From Sphingobium psychrophilum (GTDB lineage: Bacteria > Pseudomonadota > Alphaproteobacteria > Sphingomonadales > Sphingomonadaceae): 64,000 nt of DNA. Positions 8,825 through 17,596 of the stretch are shown here, piece after piece. Position 1 is the first letter of the stretch; the number at the start of each line of letters is the position of its first letter. Under the pieces are notes generated by a model. It did no database searches. It was not told where the DNA came from and saw nothing but the letters and a program-made list of their open reading frames with translations. The stretch is taken from positions 1-64,000 of the forward strand of contig NZ_JABBFV010000013.1 in the NCBI RefSeq assembly GCF_012927105.1. The letters run 5' to 3'. The translations under genes and the position numbers were made by a program.

Positions 8825-9476
8825 GGGCGGCATTGGTGAGGCGCTCCGCCGCCACCGCGAGGCCCGCCGCGACGGGATCGACGACCGGCAGGCCGACCGA
8901 CGACTCGATCTCAGCGCGCAGGGCGGACATCCCCGCGCATCCCAGAATGATGACTTCGGCCCCGTCACGGTCGCGCAAGGCAGTCGCGACCTCTATCACC
9001 CGTGCGCGGGCGACGTCATTGCCGGACTGATCGACAGCCAAATCGATCGCGCGTTCGCCGACCACTAGCGACCGCAGACCAACGGCGGCATAATGACGGA
9101 AATGGCGGGCGATGGCATGGCGGCTGATGGCGACCACGCCGACGCGCGATCCGAAGGCTGCTGCCGCGGCCAGCGACGCCTGACCGATGCCGATGACCGG
9201 GCTGGAGGTGATCTCCCGCGCAGCATATAGGCCCGGATCGCTAAAACAGGCGATCAGAAAAGCGCCAGCATAGGCATCCGCATGACGGACATGATCGGCC
9301 AGCAGCACGGCGGCGCGGTCGCTATGTCCCTGATTGACGATGCCGGCGGGTGCATCCGCCAGCGTCGCGAACACCATCCGATCAGCAAGATCAGGCAACA
9401 GGCCGACCGCGGTTGCGCGGATGGTGTCCGTCACCGGCTGCGACGAGTTGGGATTGATGATGTGGAGCTTCTTCAT
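8817..9476 (-). CDS. Hydantoin racemase (Asp/Glu/hydantoin racemase family)
   Basis: This 219-residue protein begins MKKLHIINPNSS, the hallmark opening of hydantoin racemases. It carries the two cysteines expected for a two-base mechanism: LIACFSDPGL and VIILGCAGMS. Its role is to interconvert D- and L-5-substituted hydantoins so that the D-specific hydantoinase can consume both. I set the start at 9476; the 30 extra upstream codons have no family similarity. It lies 64 bp after the MFS gene and overlaps the next racemase by 8 bp. Two different racemases in one hydantoin cluster is notable. Confidence 0.85.
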   Translation of the reverse strand: MKKLHIINPNSSQPVTDTIRATAVGLLPDLADRMVFATLADAPAGIVNQGHSDRAAVLLADHVRHADAYAGAFLIACFSDPGLYAAREITSSPVIGIGQASLAAAAAFGSRVGVVAISRHAIARHFRHYAAVGLRSLVVGERAIDLAVDQSGNDVARARVIEVATALRDRDGAEVIILGCAGMSALRAEIESSVGLPVVDPVAAGLAVAAERLTNAAHV

Positions 9477-9540
9477 AAGTGTTCTCACGCCTTTTCGACG
9501 TTGTTGTGCGACCTGAAGGCCCGCTGGTCCTGATGATGGA

Positions 9541-10803
9541 TCATGCGGCCGTTGCTTCCTCCACATCGAAGGTGGAGGCAGACGGCAGCATCCAGGCGGT
9601 GACAGCCATGTCGATGAGGTAGGTCAGAGACAAAAGCGCCAGCGCTATCTGGAACGAGCCATGGGCGACGATGGCACCGATGACGACAGGGCCAAGTCCC
9701 CCCAGCGCGCGCCCTACGCTCCACAGCACATTCTGCGCGGTGGAACGGGCATGGGTGGGGTAGAGCGATGTGATCAGCACACCATAGCCGCCCATCATGC
9801 CGTTAACGAAGATGCCGGCCAGGAACCCGACGATCAGCAGCATCGCCGAAGTCTCCGTGAACGCATAGAGCATCACCATCACGCAGGCGAGCAACTGATA
9901 GACGATGAAGGTGCGCTTGAGGCCCAGCTTTTCCGACAGGCGGCCGAACATGAAGACGCCTAGGATCATCCCCATCACCGACGCTGCGGTCCACAGGCCC
10001 GATGCGGGTGCAGACATGCCATGTTTCGACATAAGGTACGACGGTAGCCAGATGATCAGGCCGTAATAGCCGAAATTCTGGATGGTCGCCATGACCAGCA
10101 CCGCGATGCTGCGGATCAAGGTCGCTCGGTCGGCGAACAGGGTGCGTAACGGAAACTCCGGCATGCCGGCCTTTCTTACAGCCTCGAAATCATCGGATTC
10201 CTTGACGCCGCGACGGATGAAATAGGAGGCGAGAGCAGGCAGGCCGCCGATCAGGAACATGCCGCGCCAGCCCACGTAGGGCAGCAGCAGCGGGGTCAGC
10301 AGCGCCGCGCCCAGTACGCCCAACTGCCAGCTCATGCCGACATAGGCCGATATGCGCTTGCGCATCGCCTTGGGGAAGGCTTCCGTTGCGAGCGTGACAC
10401 CGACCCCGAACTCGCAACCCAGGCCGATGCCAGCGAGGATGCGGTAGATGAACAGGTCGGTATAGCTGGTCGCGAATGCGCACAGGAAGGTGAAACCTGA
10501 GAAGATGAGGATGGAAATGCTCAGGATGCGGGCACGACCGAAATAATCGGCAAGAATGCCGAACACTGACCCGCCGATGGCCCCGCCCACCAATGTCCAT
10601 GTGACAAGACCGCCAGCTTGGGTCTGCGACAATTGAAGATCCGCCGCAAGCGGCACCATCATGAAACCGAGGATGAGTAGATCGAAACCGTCGAGCGCAT
10701 AGCCCGACATCGCGGCGAACAATGCGCGGCGTGCCCCCTTACGGTCATAGGAAGCTTCATCAAGCTCGGTCTGAACAACCCGATCGTCAATGGCAATCTG
10801 CAT
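9541..10803 (-). CDS. MFS transporter, aromatic acid/hydantoin-type symporter
   Basis: This 420-residue protein has about 12 predicted transmembrane segments. The major-facilitator signature GILADYFGRARIL sits between helices 2 and 3, with GYALDGFDLLILGF in helix 1 as in aromatic-acid:H+ symporters. I chose the start at 10803 (MQIAIDD), dropping a 16-residue extension without support. It sits between a TonB receptor gene and the racemase/hydantoinase genes. It is therefore the likely inner-membrane importer for the hydantoin or carbamoyl compound that crosses the outer membrane through the TonB receptor. Confidence 0.85.
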   Translation of the reverse strand: MQIAIDDRVVQTELDEASYDRKGARRALFAAMSGYALDGFDLLILGFMMVPLAADLQLSQTQAGGLVTWTLVGGAIGGSVFGILADYFGRARILSISILIFSGFTFLCAFATSYTDLFIYRILAGIGLGCEFGVGVTLATEAFPKAMRKRISAYVGMSWQLGVLGAALLTPLLLPYVGWRGMFLIGGLPALASYFIRRGVKESDDFEAVRKAGMPEFPLRTLFADRATLIRSIAVLVMATIQNFGYYGLIIWLPSYLMSKHGMSAPASGLWTAASVMGMILGVFMFGRLSEKLGLKRTFIVYQLLACVMVMLYAFTETSAMLLIVGFLAGIFVNGMMGGYGVLITSLYPTHARSTAQNVLWSVGRALGGLGPVVIGAIVAHGSFQIALALLSLTYLIDMAVTAWMLPSASTFDVEEATAA

Positions 10804-10881
10804 GGTTCTGGCCCTGGATAAACATGAGGATGTAGATGGTGTCGGCGGCATGGCGCGCCGCCGACATCCGTGTCGTCCAGA

Positions 10882-13683
10882 TCAGAAGTTCACGCCGGCC
10901 TGGATCCACATATAACGGCCAACCATCTGTGCGCCGTACAGACCGCCGGCTGTATTGAAGACACCGGTAGGAATGTAAGGCGGCTGGCGGTCGAACAGGT
11001 TGGTAACCCCGGCCTGAAACTTAATGCGATCAAGGTTCAGTTCCACCTGAATATCGTGCGACACCACCGAGCCGGTCTTATAATATTGGTTGGTGGCCGC
11101 CGTCAGTTCGCGGGTGCCGTTATTGTAATTCAGGCTGGACGTGTAATTCAGCATATAGGTGATGCCGAAATTATTATGAGTCCAAGTAACGGTCGCGTAA
11201 TCCTTCACATCAGGATAGCCAAAGCCCGACGAGTAGAGGACGTCGCCCGTGTAATCGAGCCACGGTCCATTGGGGCGGTTCTGCTGCCGATAGGCCATCT
11301 GCCACTGAAGCGTGTTGTCCAAGGTTATGCGGTCGCTGCTGGTCAGGTCGATCGAATATTTCAGATCGAAGTCGATGCCCCGCGCCTTTACGGTGCCCAA
11401 ATTCTGGTAACGGGCCGCAATCTGGGTCAACTGCCCCGAAGAGCTACGCGGTGACACATAGCTGCAGGAGCTGGTATTCGCGCCCGTATAGCACTGGTCC
11501 AGAATATATTGTGTTGGCAGCGTGCCGATCGTGTTGCTGATCTTGTAGTTCCAATATTCAACCGAGAAGCTGAGGTTCGGAATCCAGTGCGGGGTCAGGA
11601 CCGTGCCGAGCGTGAAGGTACGGCCGCTTTCGGGGCGCAGATCGCTGTTGCCACCCGATAGGGTAGGCAACTGACCCGAATAGGCCGAAGTAAAGGTGGC
11701 TGTATTGACACCATTGTTGGCGCAGGTCGCCGCAACGGTTGCCGCTGAAGCGCCATAGGTCGCCGCCTGTGCGCAGGGATCGATCGCCGACACCAACGAC
11801 AGGGTGCTGCCGCCATATAGCTCAAAGATGCTGGGCTGGCGGTAGGAGGTGCCATAGGTGCCGCGGAAGCGGATGTCGCGGACAGGTGCCCAGTTCGCGC
11901 CGACTTTCCAGTTTTCGTTACTACCCGACGTGCTGTAGTGCGACCAGCGGCCCTGAAGGTCGACTGAAAGGTCGCGGGCGAAGGTAACATTTTCAAGGAA
12001 AGGTACGCGCACTTCGCCATAGGCTTCGGTTACGGAGAAGCCGCCGGACGTGGCGGCCGTGCTGATGCCGGCGACATCGCCGTTTACCACTCGGCTATCC
12101 GGGGTATAGCGGCCATGTTCCCAGCGATGTTCGACGCCGAACGCGATGCCTACATCGCCACCGCCCGCATAAGGCATGGAAAAGAGGCGATCATTGTTCA
12201 CCCGCAGGTTGAGGTCGACCATCTCATATTTGGAGCGGTCGGTCGTATCGATCGCGATATAGTCGGCGGCAGCGCCGCTCCAGGGCAGGAATGGATTGAC
12301 CAGTACGCAACCGGCCTGGCTAGTGCAGACGGTTGGGTCATACACCACAGCGCTGGACGAGCTGCTCGGATCGAGCTGACGCACGCCCAGTTGCTGTAAC
12401 AGGTGGCGATAGTTGACATTGTTGCCGGTGACGAGCTTCGACTTGCTGGTTGCATAAGTGGCCGACGCATCATAATTCCAGTCGCCAAGGATATTGCCCT
12501 TGAAACCGGCCATCCCCTGCAGGCTGTTGATGGTGTTGTCGAGCGGGTGATCGCCCAGATCGGCGAACCGTTTGTACAAGTTAACGTTGCGGCCCCAGAT
12601 GTTATAGGGATTGTTGGCCGGCAGGATCAATGTGCTGGGGAGGGTCGACGTGGTGACGCCGCTGCCCTGAACGCCGACGCCGCCCGAATTATTGTGGAAC
12701 TCGCGATGGGCATAGGAGCCGCTGGCGTAGAAGGTCGCGGCATCCGACAGGTCGTAATGAGCATCGAACGACAGGGACAGGTCGCGCGTCCGACCGGTGA
12801 TCATCTGATCCTTGCCAAAGTTGTAATTGTCGGCGGTAGTGTAGCGCGAGAAGGTGCCGTCATTATTGCTGATGAGGTTCAGCCCAGACGTGTCGACGCG
12901 AGTGCGGTCGGTCAGGCCCGAACCAAAGACATAGCTGCCGCCCGGTGCCGGATTGTTGCTGGACGCGAGGCGCGAGAAGGCGCGATCACGCTGATAAATG
13001 CCTTCCTGCGCGCGATACTGGCCGAAGACGGTGATGTTGCCGCGGCCTTCGTCGAAGTTGAAGCCCTTGTAACCCGACACCATCAGCGTGCCATTGTCGC
13101 CACGCGATGTCACGCCGCTGCGGAAGGTCAGGTTGCCATCGTCAATATCGTGACGCAGCTTCAGGTTGATGACGCCGGATACGGCGTCGGCACCGTATAG
13201 TTCTGAGCCGCCGTCCTTTAGGATTTCAACCGACGCAATCTGTCCGACCGGAATCTGATTGAGGTCGACGCACATTAGGCCGGGCGCCATCGTCTGGACC
13301 TGACGCTTGCCATCGACCAGAACCAGAACGCGCGCCTGACCAAGGTTACGGATGTCGGCGCAGTTCAGGCCGGCGCCGCTATTGGCGCGGGTGTTGTTGG
13401 ATGCGGTCGAGCCGATCGAAGGCAGGCGCTGAAGATAGTCGCCGATATTGGTCGCCGATGTCTTTGAAATGGCTTCGGCCGTCACCGTTTGAACAGGATT
13501 GGCGTCATTGTTGCGCGAACGCAGAAACGAGCCGGTGACGACGATTTCGGCTGGCGGCTGCGCCTCATCGGCCGCCGATCTCTGCTGAGCCAATGCCAGA
13601 TGCGGAATGCACAAAGCAGCTATCGCCGTAGAAAATGAGACGCCGCACTTCAGTCCCAGCTTGATTTTATTGCCGTAAATCAT
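10882..13683 (-). CDS. TonB-dependent outer-membrane receptor
   Basis: This 933-residue receptor has a signal peptide ending near residue 33 (ALAQQ), a TonB box-like EIVVTGSFL, and a plug domain with the LVLVDGKR and EILKDGGSELYGADAVSGVIN motifs. A long beta-barrel ends in IQAGVNF with the terminal aromatic residue needed for outer-membrane assembly. The LVLVDG/GSELYG plug type is common in Sphingomonadales and is often used for organic substrates rather than siderophores. Its place inside the hydantoin cluster suggests uptake of a hydantoin-containing or related ureide compound. The substrate is inferred from context only. Confidence 0.9.
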   Translation of the reverse strand: MIYGNKIKLGLKCGVSFSTAIAALCIPHLALAQQRSAADEAQPPAEIVVTGSFLRSRNNDANPVQTVTAEAISKTSATNIGDYLQRLPSIGSTASNNTRANSGAGLNCADIRNLGQARVLVLVDGKRQVQTMAPGLMCVDLNQIPVGQIASVEILKDGGSELYGADAVSGVINLKLRHDIDDGNLTFRSGVTSRGDNGTLMVSGYKGFNFDEGRGNITVFGQYRAQEGIYQRDRAFSRLASSNNPAPGGSYVFGSGLTDRTRVDTSGLNLISNNDGTFSRYTTADNYNFGKDQMITGRTRDLSLSFDAHYDLSDAATFYASGSYAHREFHNNSGGVGVQGSGVTTSTLPSTLILPANNPYNIWGRNVNLYKRFADLGDHPLDNTINSLQGMAGFKGNILGDWNYDASATYATSKSKLVTGNNVNYRHLLQQLGVRQLDPSSSSSAVVYDPTVCTSQAGCVLVNPFLPWSGAAADYIAIDTTDRSKYEMVDLNLRVNNDRLFSMPYAGGGDVGIAFGVEHRWEHGRYTPDSRVVNGDVAGISTAATSGGFSVTEAYGEVRVPFLENVTFARDLSVDLQGRWSHYSTSGSNENWKVGANWAPVRDIRFRGTYGTSYRQPSIFELYGGSTLSLVSAIDPCAQAATYGASAATVAATCANNGVNTATFTSAYSGQLPTLSGGNSDLRPESGRTFTLGTVLTPHWIPNLSFSVEYWNYKISNTIGTLPTQYILDQCYTGANTSSCSYVSPRSSSGQLTQIAARYQNLGTVKARGIDFDLKYSIDLTSSDRITLDNTLQWQMAYRQQNRPNGPWLDYTGDVLYSSGFGYPDVKDYATVTWTHNNFGITYMLNYTSSLNYNNGTRELTAATNQYYKTGSVVSHDIQVELNLDRIKFQAGVTNLFDRQPPYIPTGVFNTAGGLYGAQMVGRYMWIQAGVNF

Positions 13684-13845
13684 CGATCACCCCTAGAAAA
13701 ATGTCGCCTCGTTCCTGCTGCTGATTTTATCTTTTGGTTGCATTTTTATTCTTGTTGACGAGATCACGGACAGGGCACGCCAAGCGTCGCACGACGCTGA
13801 CCCTTCCACGACCTCAATTTTGTTTTTATGGTTCCCGACCGGACC

Positions 13846-14574
13846 TTATGTCCGGTAGTCGGCTCCCTGGCCTTCGATCAGTCGAAGGCTGGCATTCCAT
13901 GCCATTTTCTCAATCTGCAGCTGGCGTTCTGATTGCGCCTGTTGCCCCATCAATTCCTGTACTTCCTTGGCAGGCAGGACGAGTTCGGCCCCGCCAGACA
14001 TCGCCGCGATCTGGATTTCGCAGGCGCGTTCCAGGTTCCACAGGCGGTTATAGGTTTCATAGGCGTTGGCACCGACCACGATCAGGCCGTGGTTACGCAG
14101 GATCAATGCCTTGTTGCCCGCAAGGTCGCGTGCCAGCGAAACACGCTCTTCCTTGCTCAGCACGAAACCTTCAAAATCATGGTAACCGATCGCGCCACCG
14201 AACATCAGCGCTTGCTGGCTAATGGGCAGCAGACCATTGGCTTGCGCTGATACGGCGGCACCCGCGCGCGTGTGGGTATGAACGACGAAACCGATCTCCG
14301 GAAAGGCTTCGTGGATCGCGCTATGGATGTTGCAACCGGCGTTGTTGACCTCCGCATCTTCATAGCCCGGCATCAGGGCACCGGACTCATCGATCTCAAC
14401 GAGGCTAGATGCAGTGATTTCCTCAAACATAAGATCGTAACGGTTTATAAGAAGCGTGTGGTCGGATTGACGTGCGGAAGCATGCGTGTGGATCAGGTCG
14501 GTCATTCTGTAATGAGCAAGAAGCCGAAATATTGCCGCCAATTCTTGCCTGACAGAAATTTCATTAGAAGACAT
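13846..14574 (-). CDS. Class II aldolase/adducin family protein
   Basis: This 242-residue class II aldolase/adducin-fold protein has the metal-binding HTHTRAG near residue 100 and LRNHGLIVVG near 165. The acidic catalytic residue of sugar-phosphate aldolases is not clear to me. Family members act as aldolases, epimerases or decarboxylases. It is the first gene of the leftward hydantoin cluster, 162 bp before the TonB receptor gene. It may process a side chain or the carbon skeleton of the imported substrate, or feed a retro-aldol cleavage. The family is secure; the reaction is unknown. Confidence 0.82.
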   Translation of the reverse strand: MSSNEISVRQELAAIFRLLAHYRMTDLIHTHASARQSDHTLLINRYDLMFEEITASSLVEIDESGALMPGYEDAEVNNAGCNIHSAIHEAFPEIGFVVHTHTRAGAAVSAQANGLLPISQQALMFGGAIGYHDFEGFVLSKEERVSLARDLAGNKALILRNHGLIVVGANAYETYNRLWNLERACEIQIAAMSGGAELVLPAKEVQELMGQQAQSERQLQIEKMAWNASLRLIEGQGADYRT

Positions 14575-15101
14575 GATATGCAGCCTCGATAATTATAATA
14601 CTCATTTATGGAAATATACTTATATTTATCTTTTTAACTGTGCCGTCACATTTCATAGCCAATTCGCATGGCCAGCGACAGGTGACGGTTCCATGATAAA
14701 ACGAACAGCCCTATAATTTCCCGTGATAGGGTAGGACTGCCAAAAATGCAGAAAGGATACCGCGCGCATCAGTATCTCTGAAGTATCTCAGACTGTTGTC
14801 CAGCAGCGGGGCTATTCCGCACCGATGGGTTGCGGTTCGCACACGCCTCCCGCTCACGGACTTCGACTTGGTGTCGGGACAAAGTTGCACGGATGGTCGA
14901 CATTTGGCGTCAGATGCATTGACCAGGGTGTTGCCCCAGACCCGCAAGCTGCGCTGCTCGGTGTCGACCATGGATCCGACCCGTCGTCATCGGGTGCCTT
15001 AGTGTCTGATCTGAAATTAAGGTGATTGGTATGAGCAGGTTAGCTTGACGGCTATGCCTGTCGTTGATTCAGGGGTTTTGCGAAACTACCAAGGATCAAC
15101 G
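14575..15101. other. AT-rich promoter region and non-coding spacer
   Basis: About 525 bases lack a supported gene. The part next to the aldolase start (14,580-14,640) is strikingly AT-rich for this genome. Read leftward it holds a TATAAT at 14,592-14,597, about 18 bases before the ATG, which fits a -10 box for the cluster; no good -35 is seen. The rest (14,700-15,050) contains only short overlapping frames and probably debris next to the broken insertion sequence. Confidence 0.45.
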
Positions 15102-15507
15102 ATGTGGACCGATTCCACTCGCGAGCTTCATGCGCGACGCGGGCTGATTTTGCCAAGCAATGTGACGGATGCCGTGGTCGGTGCTCGAACCGCTGTTGCC
15201 ACCGGCATCGCATGTGGGACGCCCCCGCAATTGGCCGATGCGGCGCATTGTCGAAGCGATGTTATACCTGCTGCATGGCTGCTTGCCATGGGGGATGTTG
15301 CCCCCATGCTTTCCGCCGGTCTCGACGGTGCGGCGCTGGTTTTACCTCTGGCGCGACAACGGCCTGTGGCTGACGATGAACCACATTCTGCTTATGGCGT
15401 CGCGCGAGATGGCTGGCCGCGAGGCCTCGCCATCGGCGGGAGTGATCGACAGTCAGAGCGTCAAAACCACGGAAAGCGGCGGTCCGTGTGACTATGACGC
15501 TGGCAAG
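15102..15507 (+). pseudogene. Broken IS5-family transposase remnant
   Basis: Translation begins MWTDSTRELHARRGL in one frame and continues WSVLEPLLPP, GRPRNWPMRRIVEAMLY and VIDSQSVKTTESGG in another, the typical N-terminal half of an IS5-family transposase. The frames join near 15,173, where two bases seem to be missing from an expected Glu-Trp codon pair. Similarity stops abruptly after DAGK at 15,507, and the catalytic C-terminal half is absent. It is a dead fragment with no matching end repeats identified. It marks past insertion between the hydantoin cluster and the next block. Confidence 0.8.
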
Positions 15508-15760
15508 CCACTCAAAACCTGATGAACGACGGATTTTTTGTGCCCTGTTAGCAGGCGAGGATGTCGGGAAAGAGCGCTCCGTCCTGCCGTCTAACTGCAA
15601 ACTGGAGAATAGCCGGCTCTGGTGCAAGCTTACATTCCTCGCACCACATCGGAGCAACCTAACTTGATCGGCAGCGCCCGAGATAACTGACAGTCCGCAC
15701 CTGGGGAGCTTAAATTGGCCGCCGGGTGCCCGGAAAGGGTCGACCTATGCCTGCCGATCT

Positions 15761-16852
15761 CTAACGGCGCATGGCAAGCGCAGCCATGCCGGTCGCCTCG
15801 TCTGTCATGAAAAGATAGGCGCCCGTCCCAGGCTTGCGATCTTTGTTGATCGACTTTGCCGTGACGGAGCCGTCCTTGTCCTGATGAGCAGCCAGCCAAG
15901 TCTGCGCCTTCATGAGCGCGGCCGCGCTGGTCACGCCTCCTGCTTCACGCAGAATGACCGCAACAATGGCGGTAGCATATCCATCGCTCTCCTGCGGCAG
16001 GGCGGAGCCGTCGATCCTCTGCCAGGTCGACAGGCTTGGTAAATTCCATCCGCCGTCTGCTTGCTGGGATGCGACAAGTTCCGATACGATCTTGTCCCGT
16101 TGATCTGGTGCTAATACGCCGCCAAGCTGGCTGTCAGCCCACAGGATGAGGGCGCGGGAATACAGCGAGCCGCCGATGCCGGTTCGTAGATAGGCACGCA
16201 GCGCTGCAATCTGCGGAGCAATTACCGGATCGGCGGCGTACCCGTCCGGCGCACGCGCGACAGCCAGCGCGGCCAAAGTAGCTCCCCAATAGGTCGCAGT
16301 CGGAGATTCGAAGGGTTCCAGCCGGAAATTGAGCCAGGTAAAGCCGCCCTTCTGATCGCCCGTTTTCATCTGCACGCCCCACATATTGGCGAAGGCCTGT
16401 TGCGTGTCGGGTCCAAGATGGCCGCGTTCCTGATCCCGCGTCGCCAGTATCAGCGCGTTGAGAACGGCTTCGACGCCGCGCGATTCCGCCGACTTGGGGA
16501 CGCCGCGTGTCTGGTCGGGGTAGAATGGCTCCACCTCATCCCAGAGATAGACGCGCTTCACCACATCATCAAACATTGCCATCTCGTCGACGCTTCGCCG
16601 TTGCTTGCCTGACTGGCTGCGGAGCGATGGCATGGCAAGGACATGGGGCAGGGATGTGTGGCAGGATACACAGCGTGTGCCATGATCCCGCTCAGCCTTG
16701 GGCCATTGACGCCACCAGGTGAGGCGATTGTCCAGATAGGCTGCTGCTGCGGCGCCATTCCAGGCCGACTTCTTTGTTGGCACGGCGTCTCCGCGCGCGA
16801 CCATCACCACAGCGAGTAGAACGGCGGAAGAAATGAGCGGCCAGCGGATCAT
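15761..16852 (-). CDS. Secreted protein with CXXCH haem motif and terpenoid-cyclase-like toroid repeats
   Basis: This 363-residue protein has a signal peptide (about residues 1-23), a single haem-c type motif CVSCH at residues 61-65, and then an alpha-helical region. That region looks like the prenyltransferase/squalene-cyclase alpha-toroid, with QQADGGWNL at 263-271, YATAIVAVILREAG and HQDKDGS. I do not see the DXDD catalytic motif of squalene-hopene cyclase, so cyclase activity is not supported. I chose the start at 16852 because a signal peptide follows directly and AGGAA lies about 10 bases upstream. The downstream region is non-coding. Function is unknown; a periplasmic redox or binding role is possible. 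Confidence 0.7.
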   Translation of the reverse strand: MIRWPLISSAVLLAVVMVARGDAVPTKKSAWNGAAAAAYLDNRLTWWRQWPKAERDHGTRCVSCHTSLPHVLAMPSLRSQSGKQRRSVDEMAMFDDVVKRVYLWDEVEPFYPDQTRGVPKSAESRGVEAVLNALILATRDQERGHLGPDTQQAFANMWGVQMKTGDQKGGFTWLNFRLEPFESPTATYWGATLAALAVARAPDGYAADPVIAPQIAALRAYLRTGIGGSLYSRALILWADSQLGGVLAPDQRDKIVSELVASQQADGGWNLPSLSTWQRIDGSALPQESDGYATAIVAVILREAGGVTSAAALMKAQTWLAAHQDKDGSVTAKSINKDRKPGTGAYLFMTDEATGMAALAMRR

Positions 16853-17585
16853 GCAGCATTCCTGACAATGAGAGGAAAAGGATAGCGATGAGGTGCATTG
16901 GCACCATGGGTCGTTCGACGTAATTCGCCTGAAAGGGTGAGGATTTCCATGCCCTGCTATCGGCAAGGCTGTGCATGATCAAAGCCATCGGAGAGAGCGG
17001 GTTTTGAGCCATCAATCCATCAACCACACCGGCTTTGTTGGCGGATGGGTGGTTTTGGCTTGCCTTCCACTTGCCCTCGATCCGTTCGATCGCGATTTCG
17101 ATGCCGGTGATGCCTTTAAGCTGGCCATCGATATAGGCTGCCGGCGCATCAGCGACGAACCATGGCTCGGGTTGATATCGCTCCTGCTGCCTGGTGAGAG
17201 CGTCGATCTGCCTCCTGAGCCAGTCGGGATCGTCGATGACGATCGGCCGCCCCCTCGCCTGCACCATGACATAGTTCCAGGTAGGAACGACTTTGCCATC
17301 CAGCCGCTTGGTGGGATACCAGGACAGCGAAACATAGGCCTGTGGTCCCTGAAAGATCACTAGCGCCTCGGCGCCCGCGCGAAGGTCCGCAAGCTGCGAA
17401 TTTGCCTTCGCCAGATGTGCATGTAGTATCCCTCTTTCGCCAGCGTCGGACTGCAGCGTGAAAGGAACGAGGTTGGCGCTTATGCCGCAGGCTCCCGATG
17501 TCACGAGCATAGCGAGCGGATAGGCGACGATCGCTTGATGGAGGATTTCGATGCGATCTTCGCGGGAAGCGGGAGGCCGATACAT
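16692..17585 (-). CDS. PaiB-like FMN-binding protein with abnormal C-terminal extension
   Basis: Residues 1-205 match the PaiB / FMN-binding split-barrel family: opening MYRPPASR, WYPTKRLDGKVVPTWNY near residue 90, and the ending ASQNHPSANKAGVVDGLMAQ. PaiB proteins are usually about 205-215 residues. Here the frame runs on to 297 residues with a low-complexity, Arg/Ser-rich tail that overlaps the next gene by 161 bp. A lost stop or a small frameshift near 16,970-17,000 is the simplest explanation. The ATG lies 12 bp after the LysE gene on the same strand. The regulatory role of the family is known only for a few members. Confidence 0.7.
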   Translation of the reverse strand: MYRPPASREDRIEILHQAIVAYPLAMLVTSGACGISANLVPFTLQSDAGERGILHAHLAKANSQLADLRAGAEALVIFQGPQAYVSLSWYPTKRLDGKVVPTWNYVMVQARGRPIVIDDPDWLRRQIDALTRQQERYQPEPWFVADAPAAYIDGQLKGITGIEIAIERIEGKWKASQNHPSANKAGVVDGLMAQNPLSPMALIMHSLADSRAWKSSPFQANYVERPMVPMHLIAILFLSLSGMLHDPLAAHFFRRSTRCGDGRARRRRANKEVGLEWRRSSSLSGQSPHLVASMAQG

Positions 17586-17596
17586 GGCGCGACCCG

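Noticed and set aside
7514..8839. 441-codon frame opposite the hydantoinase and racemase genes
   Set aside because: Spans two clear genes on the other strand and is His/Arg/Asp-rich with no domain.
16853..16966. Longer start for the CXXCH toroid protein
   Set aside because: The extra 38 residues would precede and mask a good signal peptide; the start at 16,852 has a ribosome site.
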